A stretch of 64,000 nt of DNA from Clostridiales bacterium mt11 (GTDB taxonomy: Bacteria; Bacillota; Clostridia; Tissierellales; Tepidimicrobiaceae): assembly GCA_001282665.1 (NCBI GenBank), contig LN874948.1:192353-256352 (forward strand), written 5' to 3'. The notes under the pieces were generated by a model. That model had not been told where the DNA came from and ran no database searches. It saw only the letters and a list, made by a program, of their open reading frames with translations. Positions 40,222-49,337 of this stretch are shown one piece after another. The translations under genes were made by a program, and so were the position numbers. How positions within the stretch are numbered: the first letter of the stretch is position 1; the number at the start of each line of letters is the position of its first letter.

Positions 40222-42924
40222 TTATCCTCCAATCTTTTTTTTGCCATCATAATTTATATAGTCATATAGATAAGAAATTTCACTTGTTGGAATTTCAATA
40301 CCATAGTGTTGACAAATCTTATAAAAGCTCTTTCTTACAATGTCAATGAAATCTTTATGTTGATTTTCAAAATCCTCAATATTATTACAGTTTTTAATTG
40401 GTTCCTTTGTAACCAATCTTTCTACCATACAGCATATATGAATGTATAATCCTATAATTGTTCTACCATAAATGGTCTTATTTGATTGTACTTGCATTTG
40501 GTTTACTGCTTCTTTTACAAAATTTAATAGCTTTTCTGCATCTAAAATACTTAAACTGTCTACTACACTTTCCAATGAGAAACTATAAATTAAGTTCTCA
40601 GAAAATATGTCTAATTCTTGAGCAGTTAAATGTTTACCAATTTTACTTCTAATCATATCTATGTTGAATATAATATCTTCCAATGAAACAAATAAGGAAA
40701 TAAATGGTTTTAGTATATTACTGCTTGTACAAGTACCTGAGATAAATAATATATTGTATTCTTTAGTCAAATTATCCATTAGATCCTTTTTGAGCAAATC
40801 TTTTTGTTCTAAGGAAATAACATCTATATCAATCTCTTTAGGTAGATTCTTTACAAATAATTTTTTCATACGATTAGCCATTTTAATTCCGTTATCTGAA
40901 ATAAAAATAATCAAATCTTTTAAAACCTTATTTTCTACTAAGGTATATTTGGCAACAGCATGACCTGAAGCCTTTTTTAATATGGTTTGCATATCCAAAT
41001 CATTTAGTACCATCTGGCCTACATCTATTGCCATACGTGTAGAAACATTATTAATAATTCCAATATTACAATTATCTATAATTTGAAAATGCTCATATAG
41101 CCGTTCTAAGGAACCCATATCTACTAACAATATGACATCATTTTTAATGCTATAACGGTTAATAAAACTTTTTAGCCGTTCTGCCACATCTATACTCGAT
41201 GTACCTAGAGGCATATCAAAAGCTTCAAATACATGAGCTCCAATTAGTGCATTTGATGTATCTGCCATACTGGTGGCAGTTGAACTCCCATGAGCAATAA
41301 TGATACATAAATATTTGCTTTTATTAACAGAGTTATTAAAATAGATAAGATTCATCAATAGAATAATTCTACTCATTTCCTCAAATTCAAGTCCCAAATT
41401 ATTCTTCATTGCAAATCTAATCTTCTCTACTATCAATTTACTTTGAGGACTAAATTTTTCTAATTTTTTTAAACAGAGCATCATATCTTTTTTTCTATCA
41501 GTATGCCAACGCTGAACCTTCTCATTAGATGAATTCAATGAATATAGGTAATATGCAAACAAACTACAACAGTTTAAAGGAATTGTAACATTATACGAAT
41601 TCAAGACTTTATTTAATACATATTTAATGCTGCTATCCTTATACTGATCTCTAAAGTCTCCATAATTACTTAATAGAAAATCACAATATTGTGTTACATC
41701 TGATAAAATTTCACCTATTTCATGTCCCGTTAGATAGCCTGTATTCTTTAAAAAATCTATCACATTATCAAAGAGTTCTAACATCTTTCCAGATTCATCT
41801 ACTTTTTTATAAGAAGCAATATCTATAAAATCAACTTGCTCTGTAATAAAGTCCTCTTTGTATTCTTTTAAGATTGACTCAGGTAGCTGGAATGCACGTA
41901 TATAGAGATTTTCTGAATCACTGGTAGCATTAGTTCTGGCACATAAATTTTCAATAATGTTCTTCAATTCATCAATGTTGTAATCATAATTCTTCATAAG
42001 AAGCATTTTGATTGCTACTCTACTGACAAATAAATTCTTTCTTAACTTTAAGGATTGTTGTTTTAATAGATGGATTACTAACTCTTCTTTTTCATCTAAT
42101 GAACGTTCTTTAAAGTTTGGTATATAACAAACTACAGGAAAACACTGAATAAAATCATAAATAATTTTTTTATAATAAACGCCATCTACGGATAAAACGA
42201 TTCTAGCATTAAATTCAATATCTTTATTGGTGTTTATACGTCTAAATACACCTGTTTCGATAATTTTAGCTATTCTTTGTTGATCCTCTAATTTTAGATT
42301 TTGTGCTTGCTGAATAAATACTACCCCACCATTACACTTTTCAAAAAGTCCTCTTCTATTTTCTACTCCTAAAAGTTGTTCTAAAATATCTTCACTCTCT
42401 GAAAAAACCTTTATCTTAAAAAGCTTGTTATTTGAATTCAATATTTCATTATCAATAGCATATTCATACATTTGCCTACATAATAATGACTTCCCTGTCC
42501 CCTTCTCCCCATATAAAAGTATGGGAAGACCGCCATTAGGATATTTTAAAGCAGCTTTAACTTGATCAATTACCTTACTTAATGAAGAATCACAGCCTAT
42601 CATTTTCATGAAATTTCGTTTAATACAAACCTGTTCTGATATTGTATCCATGAATTCTTCAATCGATAAGAATACATTTTCCTCTAGAGAAACTTGAAAT
42701 TTCTCTTCAATTACCTTTTTATATAGGAAACATACTGGTCTAATTGCAATCTTAATCAATACCCCTTCTCTTACAAAAGCATTTAGGTATTGGCTAGCTA
42801 AGGACCTTGATATATTTAAGTCATTGCTTAACACACTTGCAGATAGCTTCTCAATATCCTTCATGTCGGTATTAATTGTATTTTTTATACAATAAGATAA
42901 AATTTGACTTTTAGTACTTGACAT
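40222..42924 (-). CDS. LevR-like PTS regulator with degenerate sigma-54 ATPase domain
   Basis: The 900-residue protein has the LevR order: winged helix (1-75), AAA+ domain (about 105-340), PRD1, EIIA-man-like domain with IIAHGSSTA, an EIIB-like domain and a C-terminal PRD2 with YIHICCMVERL. Walker A (YGEKGTGKSLL, residues 138-148) is intact. The GAFTGA loop that contacts sigma-54 is absent: LLGVENRRGLFEKCNGG stands where it should be. Walker B reads VVFIQQAQNL instead of the usual hFLDEIHRL, so both acidic residues are replaced by Gln. It may bind ATP but should not hydrolyse it or remodel sigma-54 polymerase. The EIIB-like domain has SDNGIKMA in place of a Cys loop. It is probably a conventional regulator derived from LevR. 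Confidence 0.85.
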   Translation of the reverse strand: MSSTKSQILSYCIKNTINTDMKDIEKLSASVLSNDLNISRSLASQYLNAFVREGVLIKIAIRPVCFLYKKVIEEKFQVSLEENVFLSIEEFMDTISEQVCIKRNFMKMIGCDSSLSKVIDQVKAALKYPNGGLPILLYGEKGTGKSLLCRQMYEYAIDNEILNSNNKLFKIKVFSESEDILEQLLGVENRRGLFEKCNGGVVFIQQAQNLKLEDQQRIAKIIETGVFRRINTNKDIEFNARIVLSVDGVYYKKIIYDFIQCFPVVCYIPNFKERSLDEKEELVIHLLKQQSLKLRKNLFVSRVAIKMLLMKNYDYNIDELKNIIENLCARTNATSDSENLYIRAFQLPESILKEYKEDFITEQVDFIDIASYKKVDESGKMLELFDNVIDFLKNTGYLTGHEIGEILSDVTQYCDFLLSNYGDFRDQYKDSSIKYVLNKVLNSYNVTIPLNCCSLFAYYLYSLNSSNEKVQRWHTDRKKDMMLCLKKLEKFSPQSKLIVEKIRFAMKNNLGLEFEEMSRIILLMNLIYFNNSVNKSKYLCIIIAHGSSTATSMADTSNALIGAHVFEAFDMPLGTSSIDVAERLKSFINRYSIKNDVILLVDMGSLERLYEHFQIIDNCNIGIINNVSTRMAIDVGQMVLNDLDMQTILKKASGHAVAKYTLVENKVLKDLIIFISDNGIKMANRMKKLFVKNLPKEIDIDVISLEQKDLLKKDLMDNLTKEYNILFISGTCTSSNILKPFISLFVSLEDIIFNIDMIRSKIGKHLTAQELDIFSENLIYSFSLESVVDSLSILDAEKLLNFVKEAVNQMQVQSNKTIYGRTIIGLYIHICCMVERLVTKEPIKNCNNIEDFENQHKDFIDIVRKSFYKICQHYGIEIPTSEISYLYDYINYDGKKKIGG

Positions 42925-42970
42925 TATTTTTCATTACTCCCCTTAATAAGACCTAATTATAATTATACTA

Positions 42971-42999
42971 ATTATATCTAACTTCTGGGCTATTGTTCA
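42971..42999 (-). promoter_or_regulatory. Possible internal promoter before the LevR-like gene
   Basis: TGAACA and a perfect TATAAT box are 17 bases apart on the minus strand, about 50 bases before the LevR-like start. The 116-base gap after the transketolase gene is the largest in the operon. Confidence 0.45.
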
Positions 43000-43040
43000 T
43001 ACTATTGACACTGTTACGATATTTTCATAATACTACCTAC

Positions 43041-44012
43041 TTATTTTGACACTAATATCTCTTTATTTTCTAAAACGGTTTCCACAATATCTTTGACATC
43101 AATTTTGAATACTGTTTTCAAATATTCCTTTGTGCCTACTTCACCAAAACGATCTTGTACTGCAACCATACGTAGAGGTGCTTTTGCTGGTAATTGTGCC
43201 ATAATCCCAGCTATCAATTCACCAATACCACCATATCTATTATGGTTTTCAACAGTAACTACAAGTTTATGGGAGTTAGCTACCTCCTCAATCAATTCCT
43301 CATCTAATGGTTTAATAAATAGTAAATCTACAACACTAGTGCTTATTCCTTCTTCTTCTAATATTTGGGCAGCTTCTAAACAATCGGAAACGCTTGGACC
43401 TTCACCAATCAAAACCACATCGGTACCTTTTTTAATCCATTGACCTTTCCCATATTCAAAAGTTGAACCTTCTTCATAGATTACTGGTACTACCTTTCTA
43501 GGTGCGCGGTTATAGAATATTCCACCATGTTCTACATAATATTTCATTACCCATGCAAAGCTTGTGGCATCACTTGGTGCAACTACATTTATAGAAGGAA
43601 TTGAACGAATAATTGCTAAATCTTCAAATGTCGTATGGGTAGCTCCATTGTATAATGACCAATATCCAGGATCCGATGCATAGATATGCATACTACCTTG
43701 AGCAAATCCTAAACTCATAAAAATTTGATCCGCAACTCTTCGTGAAACAAATGGTGCAAAACTATGAACAAAAGGCTTCATGCCTACAAATGACATTCCT
43801 GCCCCTGCTGAAATCATATTTTGCTCACTAATACCAAAATTTACACTATTCTCTGGGTACTTTGAATAAATAAATCCTGCTCCAGAAGAACTTGCTAGGT
43901 CAGCATCACAAACAACTACATCTTTACGCACTTCAAGTAATTCATCTAATGTTTCTCCATAGGCTTTGCGTATTTCTTTTTCCTTTTTGCCTTCTACTAG
44001 CTTCCAACTCAT
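43041..44012 (-). CDS. Transketolase C-terminal subunit
   Basis: The 323-residue protein carries the transketolase pyrimidine-binding and C-terminal domains. Motifs include DADLASSSGAGF, the NFGISEQNMISAGAGMS region with the catalytic Glu, and a C-terminal TVENHNRYGGIGELIA. It pairs with the N-terminal subunit encoded immediately upstream; stop and start overlap as TAATG. Split transketolases are frequent in clostridial sugar operons and may have narrower substrate use than the full-length enzyme. Confidence 0.93.
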   Translation of the reverse strand: MSWKLVEGKKEKEIRKAYGETLDELLEVRKDVVVCDADLASSSGAGFIYSKYPENSVNFGISEQNMISAGAGMSFVGMKPFVHSFAPFVSRRVADQIFMSLGFAQGSMHIYASDPGYWSLYNGATHTTFEDLAIIRSIPSINVVAPSDATSFAWVMKYYVEHGGIFYNRAPRKVVPVIYEEGSTFEYGKGQWIKKGTDVVLIGEGPSVSDCLEAAQILEEEGISTSVVDLLFIKPLDEELIEEVANSHKLVVTVENHNRYGGIGELIAGIMAQLPAKAPLRMVAVQDRFGEVGTKEYLKTVFKIDVKDIVETVLENKEILVSK

Positions 44013-44818
44013 TATTCTAACTCCTTTCTCGTTTCATCAACAAACTTTTGTAATACCACCAACTGTTCTTCTGTAAAATCCATATGGTGACACGAAGATA
44101 AATCTTCAAAATATTTGATACCGCAGCCTTTAATTGTATTCATAACAATTGCATTACCTTGTCCTTCTTGTCTTAAACAATTTTCAATAGCTTTATCTAC
44201 TTCTTCAATACTATTACCGTTAATCTCTTGGGTATAGAAATTAAAATCCTCTAATATATTTTTAAATTTAAAATCACAGCTAACATCACAAGTCAATCCA
44301 TCTACTTGTTTTTTATTATCATCAATTATGATTACTAAATTGTCCAACCTTTTATTGGCAGCAAATTGTAACGCTTCAAATACCTGTCCTTCATTACATT
44401 CACCATCTCCAACAATACAATAGACGTTACCCTTCTTACCTTGTATTTTCAAACCATAAGCCATTCCACAAGCTTCTGAAATCCCTTGTCCTAAAGAACC
44501 TGTTGTACATTCTACTCCTGGTGTACGCATACGGTCTGGATGGCTTGGCAAAATCGTACCATTTTCATTTAAAGTACATATGTGTTCTTTAGGAATATAT
44601 CCTAACAAACATAAAGCCGCATAATAAGATGGTCCAGCATGTCCTTTTGATAAGACAAAGTAATCCTCTTTTCCCTTGTATTTACCAAAGATAGTAGCAA
44701 CGGCTTCAACAATGGAAAATGCCCCACCTATATGCCCATCTTTTCTTTTAATAAACATCTCACAAGTTAAAGCACGTATTTCTCTCGCAAAACGTTCTAA
44801 ATCCTTAATCTCCTTCAT
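44012..44818 (-). CDS. Transketolase N-terminal subunit (thiamine diphosphate binding)
   Basis: The start is set at ATG 44818 (MKEIKDLERFAREIR), preceded by AAGGAGG; a longer reading runs into the upstream gene. The 268-residue subunit carries FVLSKGHAGPSYYAAL, TGSLGQGISEACGMAYGLK and the ThDP motif VGDGECNEGQVFEAL...N. It lacks the C-terminal half, which is the next gene. Together they move two-carbon ketol units between sugar phosphates. The DDNKKQVDG segment is typical of the split type. Confidence 0.93.
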   Translation of the reverse strand: MKEIKDLERFAREIRALTCEMFIKRKDGHIGGAFSIVEAVATIFGKYKGKEDYFVLSKGHAGPSYYAALCLLGYIPKEHICTLNENGTILPSHPDRMRTPGVECTTGSLGQGISEACGMAYGLKIQGKKGNVYCIVGDGECNEGQVFEALQFAANKRLDNLVIIIDDNKKQVDGLTCDVSCDFKFKNILEDFNFYTQEINGNSIEEVDKAIENCLRQEGQGNAIVMNTIKGCGIKYFEDLSSCHHMDFTEEQLVVLQKFVDETRKELE

Positions 44819-44828
44819 AAAATCCTCC

Positions 44829-46010
44829 TTACATTGCATTATTGTAAATAGCAATAATATCTTTCTTTGATAATGGTTTAAAATGACCAACTGTAGTAGA
44901 GCCTAATAAGCAGTTATCAGCCATCTGTTCAATATCCGCTTCTGTTAATGCCAATTCTAATTCGCCAATGGAGGTAGGCATTCCAACTTCTTTGAAGAAA
45001 TCATTTAAAGCTTCGATCCCCTTTAAAGCTGTTTCTTTTTCATCAAAATAGTTTGGTTCTACTTTCATTACCTCAACAGCAAATCTAAAGAATCTCCCTA
45101 CATTCGTCTTATATACATATTTTGCCCATGTAGCCCATAGAGCAGTTAATCCACAGCCGTGTACTACATCGAATAGACCACTTAATTCGTGTTCCAATCT
45201 GTGTGTTGCCCAATCACTTTCCCTACCAGTTTCTAAAAGGCCATTGTGGGATAAGCTACCTGCCCACATTAAATTTGCTCTTGCTTCATAATCACAAGGA
45301 TCCTTTATAGCTGCTTTAATAGCCTCTATCACTGTAATTAATAGCCCTTCAGACATACGGTCAACTAATTCTGTATTTGAAGTAGTAGGAGTAAAATAAC
45401 GTTCCAAAGTATGCATTAAAATGTCGCATCCACCACTAACCATATGTAATCTTGGTAGTGTAAATGTAAATGTTGGATCCATAATGGCAAATCTAGGACG
45501 AATATTGTCAGAGTCATAAGCACGTTTTAATTTCTGTTCATCAATTGTCAATACTACTGAACAGCTTGCTTCACTTCCTGAACCTGCAATTGTTGATATT
45601 ACACCTACTGGAAAACAACTCTCAATTTCACTATTTCCGCATAAAACATCGGTAATATCCACATTGCTTGCTGCCTCAATAGCGATACCTTTAGCAGTGT
45701 CTATAGCACTACCACCACCTATTGCTAATAGGAAATCAACCTTCTCTCTTTTCGCAATAGCTGCCGCTTCTTTTACTTGTGATACACAAGGATTAGGTTT
45801 CACTCCATCATAGATTACACAATTTACCCCAACATCCTCTAATGATTTTTTCACCAAATCTAAAGTACCATTTTCTTTCAAATATTTACCGCCACCGCAT
45901 ACGACCATGACACAATTTGCTTTTTCACCTTTACAAGCTTCTCCCACTTGTTTTATACTGTCTTTACCAAAAATAATTTTAGTTGAATTATGAAATACAA
46001 AATTATTCAT
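44829..46010 (-). CDS. Iron-containing alcohol dehydrogenase
   Basis: The 393-residue protein is a group III (Fe-dependent) alcohol dehydrogenase of the butanol dehydrogenase type. It has the FHNSTKIIFGKDSI start, the AIGGGSAIDTAKGIA cofactor motif and the metal-ligand His residues in MHTLERYF and HRLEHELSGLFDVVHGCGLTA. It sits between the aldolase and transketolase genes, so its substrate is probably an aldehyde or sugar alcohol (phosphate) of the same pathway rather than a fermentation product; this is inference. A second relative begins at the right edge of the window. Confidence 0.9.
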   Translation of the reverse strand: MNNFVFHNSTKIIFGKDSIKQVGEACKGEKANCVMVVCGGGKYLKENGTLDLVKKSLEDVGVNCVIYDGVKPNPCVSQVKEAAAIAKREKVDFLLAIGGGSAIDTAKGIAIEAASNVDITDVLCGNSEIESCFPVGVISTIAGSGSEASCSVVLTIDEQKLKRAYDSDNIRPRFAIMDPTFTFTLPRLHMVSGGCDILMHTLERYFTPTTSNTELVDRMSEGLLITVIEAIKAAIKDPCDYEARANLMWAGSLSHNGLLETGRESDWATHRLEHELSGLFDVVHGCGLTALWATWAKYVYKTNVGRFFRFAVEVMKVEPNYFDEKETALKGIEALNDFFKEVGMPTSIGELELALTEADIEQMADNCLLGSTTVGHFKPLSKKDIIAIYNNAM

Positions 46011-46076
46011 AATCTACCTCCTATACTCTTAAGGTGATGTTTTGTATTCCCTAAGAATTTTCTATTCTACTAATTG

Positions 46077-46940
46077 TTATCTATAACAATCTGCCTTACC
46101 AATACTATTAAATAAAGTCATCTTATGTGTGATTACCTTTTTCGCCTCTATTACCGCCTCTTCAAATACATCTGGTGTCCAGAAACAATTTTTTTCATTT
46201 AATGTTTTCTTAACATTTGCAAAAAATACTTTACGATAATCACTTGCAATATTTACTTTACAAATACCATTTAAACAAGCCTCTGCAATTTCTTCATCCT
46301 TATTTGCAGACCCTCCATGTAATACTAATGGATATTCAGTCTTAGCATTAATATCTTTTAATATATCTAATCTTAGTTTTGGAACCATTCCTTCTGGATA
46401 AATACCATGAGCAGTTCCAATGGCAATTGCTAAAGAATCTACACCAGTTCTATTAATAAAATCTACGACTTCTTCTGGTTGTGTATAGGTTACTTTTTCC
46501 ACTCCACCTTCTACACTGTCGCTTAAAGCTCCTATTGTACCAATTTCCCCTTCTACGGAAACATCTACACTATGAGCAACTTCTACTACCTTTTTGGAAA
46601 TAGCGATATTGTCTTCATATGGTAATTCAGATCCGTCGATCATAACAGAAGTGAATCCACATCTAATAGCACGGGTACAATCTTCCAAAGTCTTTCCGTG
46701 ATCTAAGTGAAGTACACATGGGACTGGACTCTTCATTAACCTCTTAACTACGAATTCAAAGAATTCATCTGTTGCATACTCAAATTCAGGCGGTGCTAAT
46801 TCTACAATTACAGGTGCATTATTTTCTTCTGCTGCTTCTATTACACACTTAAATAACAAACTGTCACAAATATTAAATGCACCAACAGCAAATTTATTAT
46901 CTTTTGCTACTTTCAATAAATCCTTCATATTCATTAACAT
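46077..46940 (-). CDS. Class II fructose-bisphosphate/ketose-bisphosphate aldolase
   Basis: The 287-residue enzyme has class II zinc aldolase motifs: KFAVGAFNICDSLLFK, VLHLDHGKTLEDC with zinc His, VEGEIGTIG, AIAIGTAHGIYP and LVLHGGSA. It cleaves a ketose phosphate to dihydroxyacetone phosphate and an aldehyde. The subfamily (GatY/KbaY/FbaA) cannot be fixed by eye. It is the first gene of the ten-gene mannose-type PTS operon, with GGAGG 8 bases before the ATG. Together with transketolase and RpiB-like isomerase it converts the imported sugar phosphate to glycolytic intermediates. Confidence 0.88.
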   Translation of the reverse strand: MLMNMKDLLKVAKDNKFAVGAFNICDSLLFKCVIEAAEENNAPVIVELAPPEFEYATDEFFEFVVKRLMKSPVPCVLHLDHGKTLEDCTRAIRCGFTSVMIDGSELPYEDNIAISKKVVEVAHSVDVSVEGEIGTIGALSDSVEGGVEKVTYTQPEEVVDFINRTGVDSLAIAIGTAHGIYPEGMVPKLRLDILKDINAKTEYPLVLHGGSANKDEEIAEACLNGICKVNIASDYRKVFFANVKKTLNEKNCFWTPDVFEEAVIEAKKVITHKMTLFNSIGKADCYR

Positions 46941-47203
46941 ATTAATTACCTCCTCTTTAAATCAAATAATACTTTTCGTTTAAACAATAATTTTACTACT
47001 TCATTAGAATTTATATATCTTTTTTAAGAACATACTAAAAATAATTCTATTATTTCTTAGCTTGACTTATCGCCAATCGTCTTAAATTAACAATACATAT
47101 TATAGAGCAAATTTAAAATAGAAAATGGATTTGTTGAAAAATTGAAATGTAACTTCTCCTTTTAAACACTAATTCACTAATTTTTTATAAGATAAACAAA
47201 AAA

Positions 47204-47258
47204 AACAGTGTTTTTTCATACTGAAATAATATTTTTTCTCGTATAAAAAAACACTGTT
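47204..47258 (-). terminator. T-tailed hairpin upstream of the aldolase operon
   Basis: AACAGTG...CATAC pairs with GTAT...CACTGTT over about 18 bp, followed on the minus strand by a T8 run. It is the second hairpin after the cytidine deaminase gene, so it may be an attenuator of the downstream sugar operon rather than a simple terminator. Confidence 0.6.
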
Positions 47259-47342
47259 AATATAGCAATCTATTAAACATAAATGATATTTTTATTCTAT
47301 GTATCACTTTATTAAAAAACATATTATTCATATACATATAAA

Positions 47343-47402
47343 AGAACCTCCTTAGTTAGAGTATTATCCTTAATTCCATTAAATCAAAAGAGGCTCTTTT
47401 TT
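47343..47402 (-). terminator. Intrinsic terminator of the cytidine deaminase gene
   Basis: AAAGAGCCTC and GAGGTTCTTT pair with one mismatch around a 38-base loop. The stem is short and the T-run weak on the minus strand. Confidence 0.4.
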
Positions 47403-47443
47403 TCATCAATCAAAATTTTCCATATAACTAAACTTTAGTTTGC

Positions 47444-47851
47444 TTATTGATTTTTAAATCTATCATATCCCCACCAATCTGGAATAAGTTCTTTCAAAGT
47501 AATGGTTTTTCTTGTATTAAAATCTAACAAGATTTCTATATCCCCACTATGTTCATCTAATTGCATCATATATTCACGACATGCACCACAAGGTGAACCC
47601 ACTTTCCCACTAGGCATTATTGCCACCACTTTATCAATTTTGCTTTCCCCATTTGTTATCATATTTGCAATTGCATTTCTTTCAGCACACATTCCTAATG
47701 TTGAAGCAGTATCGATACAAACTCCAACATAAATGTTTCCCTTTTTAGTTAATATTGCAGCTGCAACACCACCTGCATCTATAAATGGTGAAATAGTTCT
47801 GCCATTTTGAACTTTTTTAGCTTCATTATAAAGCTTTTCCCAAATATCCAT
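47444..47851 (-). CDS. cdd: Cytidine deaminase
   Basis: The 135-residue protein has the zinc motifs CAERNAIANM (Cys plus the catalytic Glu) and SPCGACREYMMQL (two more Cys), as in tetrameric cytidine deaminase. It converts cytidine or deoxycytidine to uridine for salvage. Spacing and length match the 132-136 residue Cdd family; the C-terminus ends PDWWGYDRFKNQ, longer by a few residues than usual. A free-standing gene behind AAAGGAG; it could also act on related aminopyrimidine nucleosides such as blasticidin, so the symbol is not beyond doubt. Confidence 0.85.
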   Translation of the reverse strand: MDIWEKLYNEAKKVQNGRTISPFIDAGGVAAAILTKKGNIYVGVCIDTASTLGMCAERNAIANMITNGESKIDKVVAIMPSGKVGSPCGACREYMMQLDEHSGDIEILLDFNTRKTITLKELIPDWWGYDRFKNQ

Positions 47852-47999
47852 ATGCTCAACTCCTTTTTAAATAGGATTTATGTATAAATACAACAATATA
47901 TTATCATATATTTAATGGCAAAGGGTCAAAAGTGTTCTCAGGTATGAAAATTTATGTTAATTTAAATTTTATAAATAAGTAGAATTTGCTTGCAATTTG

Positions 48000-48028
48000 T
48001 AGACTCTTGTAATTTTTGGTGATATAAT
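48000..48028 (+). promoter_or_regulatory. Promoter of the saccharopine-dehydrogenase-like gene
   Basis: TAGACT and a perfect TATAAT are 17 bases apart, 40 bases before the ATG at 48068. An AAGGGGG ribosome site lies in between. Confidence 0.6.
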
Positions 48029-48067
48029 ATTAACAAACAATATCAAAATAATTTAAGGGGGATTATT

Positions 48068-49261
48068 ATGAAACTAGTTGTATTAGGTGGAGCAGGTTCC
48101 CAAGCTCTTTATGGAATTAAAGATTTAATCAATCATGGTAGCCTTTTCGATGAGGTAATAATTTCATCCCGTAATCTTGAAAAAAATAAGGAAATCGTAG
48201 AAAAACTTAACTCACCAATAGTAAAAGCAGCAGAAGTCGATGTTTCTGATGAAGAAGCACTATACGAGCTTATCAAGGATTGTGACGTAGTTGCTAACTG
48301 TACAGGTCCTTACCATCTTCTTGTATATAAGATCATGGAAACTACAATAAAAGCTGGTAAACACTATGTTGATTTCTGCGATGACATAGAAGCCTTCAAT
48401 CAAATATTTGAATCAGACTTACCAAAGAAAGCTGAAGAAAAAGGTCTTAGCATGATAATGGGTCTTGGCGCAAGTCCAGGATTTTTATCTGTACTAGCAT
48501 GTAGTGCAGAACAACGTTATTTCGATTCACTAAACGAAGCTATATTCTACTTTGCATGTGATGAGAAAGAACCAGGTGGTCCCGCAGTGCTTGGACATAT
48601 GTTAGAATGTGTACACAATGCTCCATATATTAAAGATGGAAAAAGATTAAATGAACCTTCATTCCGTGAAGAATGGGATTTCGACTTTGGAGAACCTTAT
48701 GGTGTTCGTAAAGTTACTAGAATAGGTCATCCTGAGGTATTTACATTCCCTAGATATTCACCAGGAATTCAAAACGTATCTGTAAGATTTAGTCTTGAGC
48801 CATTCTCAGCATACGAAGGCTTTAGAGATCTTAGTTTAGCAGGTCTTACATCTACTTACCCACTTAATATTAACGGTAATCCTGTATCACCTCGTGATTT
48901 TGCACTAGCTGTATTATTAGCACAAAAAGCAAGTAAACCAGCTATGACAGAAGAGGAACTTAAGGAATTCTTAAAGGGAGTTACTGCATGTGCTGCCGCA
49001 GAACTACATGGCAAAAAAGATGGTAAAGAAATGTCTTATGTAGGAAGAGTAGCGGGAAATATGGCTCCACTTACAGCAGTACCATTAATTATCGGTGCTG
49101 AAATGTTAGGTAAAGGCGAAATAACTAAAAAAGGTATTATGGTAGCTGAAGAAGCCATAGACGATGCAGATAAATTTGTAAAAGAAACAGTTAAGAGAAT
49201 CCGTGAAGATGGATTTGGATTTACAATTAGTGAAGAACTTACCGTTAGAGAAGAGTATTAA
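48068..49261 (+). CDS. Saccharopine dehydrogenase-like NAD(P)-binding protein
   Basis: The 397-residue protein starts with a Rossmann motif MKLVVLGGAGSQALYGIKDL and continues with CDVVANCTGPYHLLVYKIM. A C-terminal catalytic domain of the saccharopine reductase type follows. Neighbours give no hint of lysine metabolism. It is a single gene on the plus strand with its own promoter and terminator. Codon use is richer in CTT, GGT and GCA than that of the flanking genes, as expected of a well-expressed gene. Candidate roles are an amino-acid opine-forming or polyamine (carboxynorspermidine-type) dehydrogenase; none is certain. Confidence 0.78.
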   Translation: MKLVVLGGAGSQALYGIKDLINHGSLFDEVIISSRNLEKNKEIVEKLNSPIVKAAEVDVSDEEALYELIKDCDVVANCTGPYHLLVYKIMETTIKAGKHYVDFCDDIEAFNQIFESDLPKKAEEKGLSMIMGLGASPGFLSVLACSAEQRYFDSLNEAIFYFACDEKEPGGPAVLGHMLECVHNAPYIKDGKRLNEPSFREEWDFDFGEPYGVRKVTRIGHPEVFTFPRYSPGIQNVSVRFSLEPFSAYEGFRDLSLAGLTSTYPLNINGNPVSPRDFALAVLLAQKASKPAMTEEELKEFLKGVTACAAAELHGKKDGKEMSYVGRVAGNMAPLTAVPLIIGAEMLGKGEITKKGIMVAEEAIDDADKFVKETVKRIREDGFGFTISEELTVREEY

Positions 49262-49269
49262 TAAAACTT

Positions 49270-49303
49270 AAAAAACAATCTAAGTTTCCTTAGATTGTTT
49301 TTT
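49270..49303 (+). terminator. Intrinsic terminator of the saccharopine-dehydrogenase-like gene
   Basis: AAAAAACAATCTAAG and CTTAGATTGTTTTTT form a 15-bp stem with a 4-base loop and a T6 run. Confidence 0.9.
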
Positions 49304-49337
49304 AGTCTAGTAAAACTAATTATTTGAGAAAAATAAA

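Larger units (their letters stand above)
46941..47443. other. Intergenic region upstream of the mannose-type PTS operon
   Basis: About 500 AT-rich bases lie between cytidine deaminase and the aldolase. They hold two hairpins (47204-47258, 47343-47402). A TATAAT box without a good -35 partner is seen about 150 bases before the aldolase. I found no sigma-54 (-24/-12) promoter and no small gene. Confidence 0.5.

Noticed and set aside
47204..47402. T-box riboswitch in front of the aldolase operon
   Set aside because: The two hairpins lack the T-box sequence and specifier-loop architecture, and the downstream genes are for sugar use.
46941..47443. Sigma-54 (-24/-12) promoter upstream of the PTS/aldolase operon
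   Set aside because: No TGGCAC-N5-TTGC pattern is present on either strand here, and the LevR-like protein lacks the GAFTGA loop.
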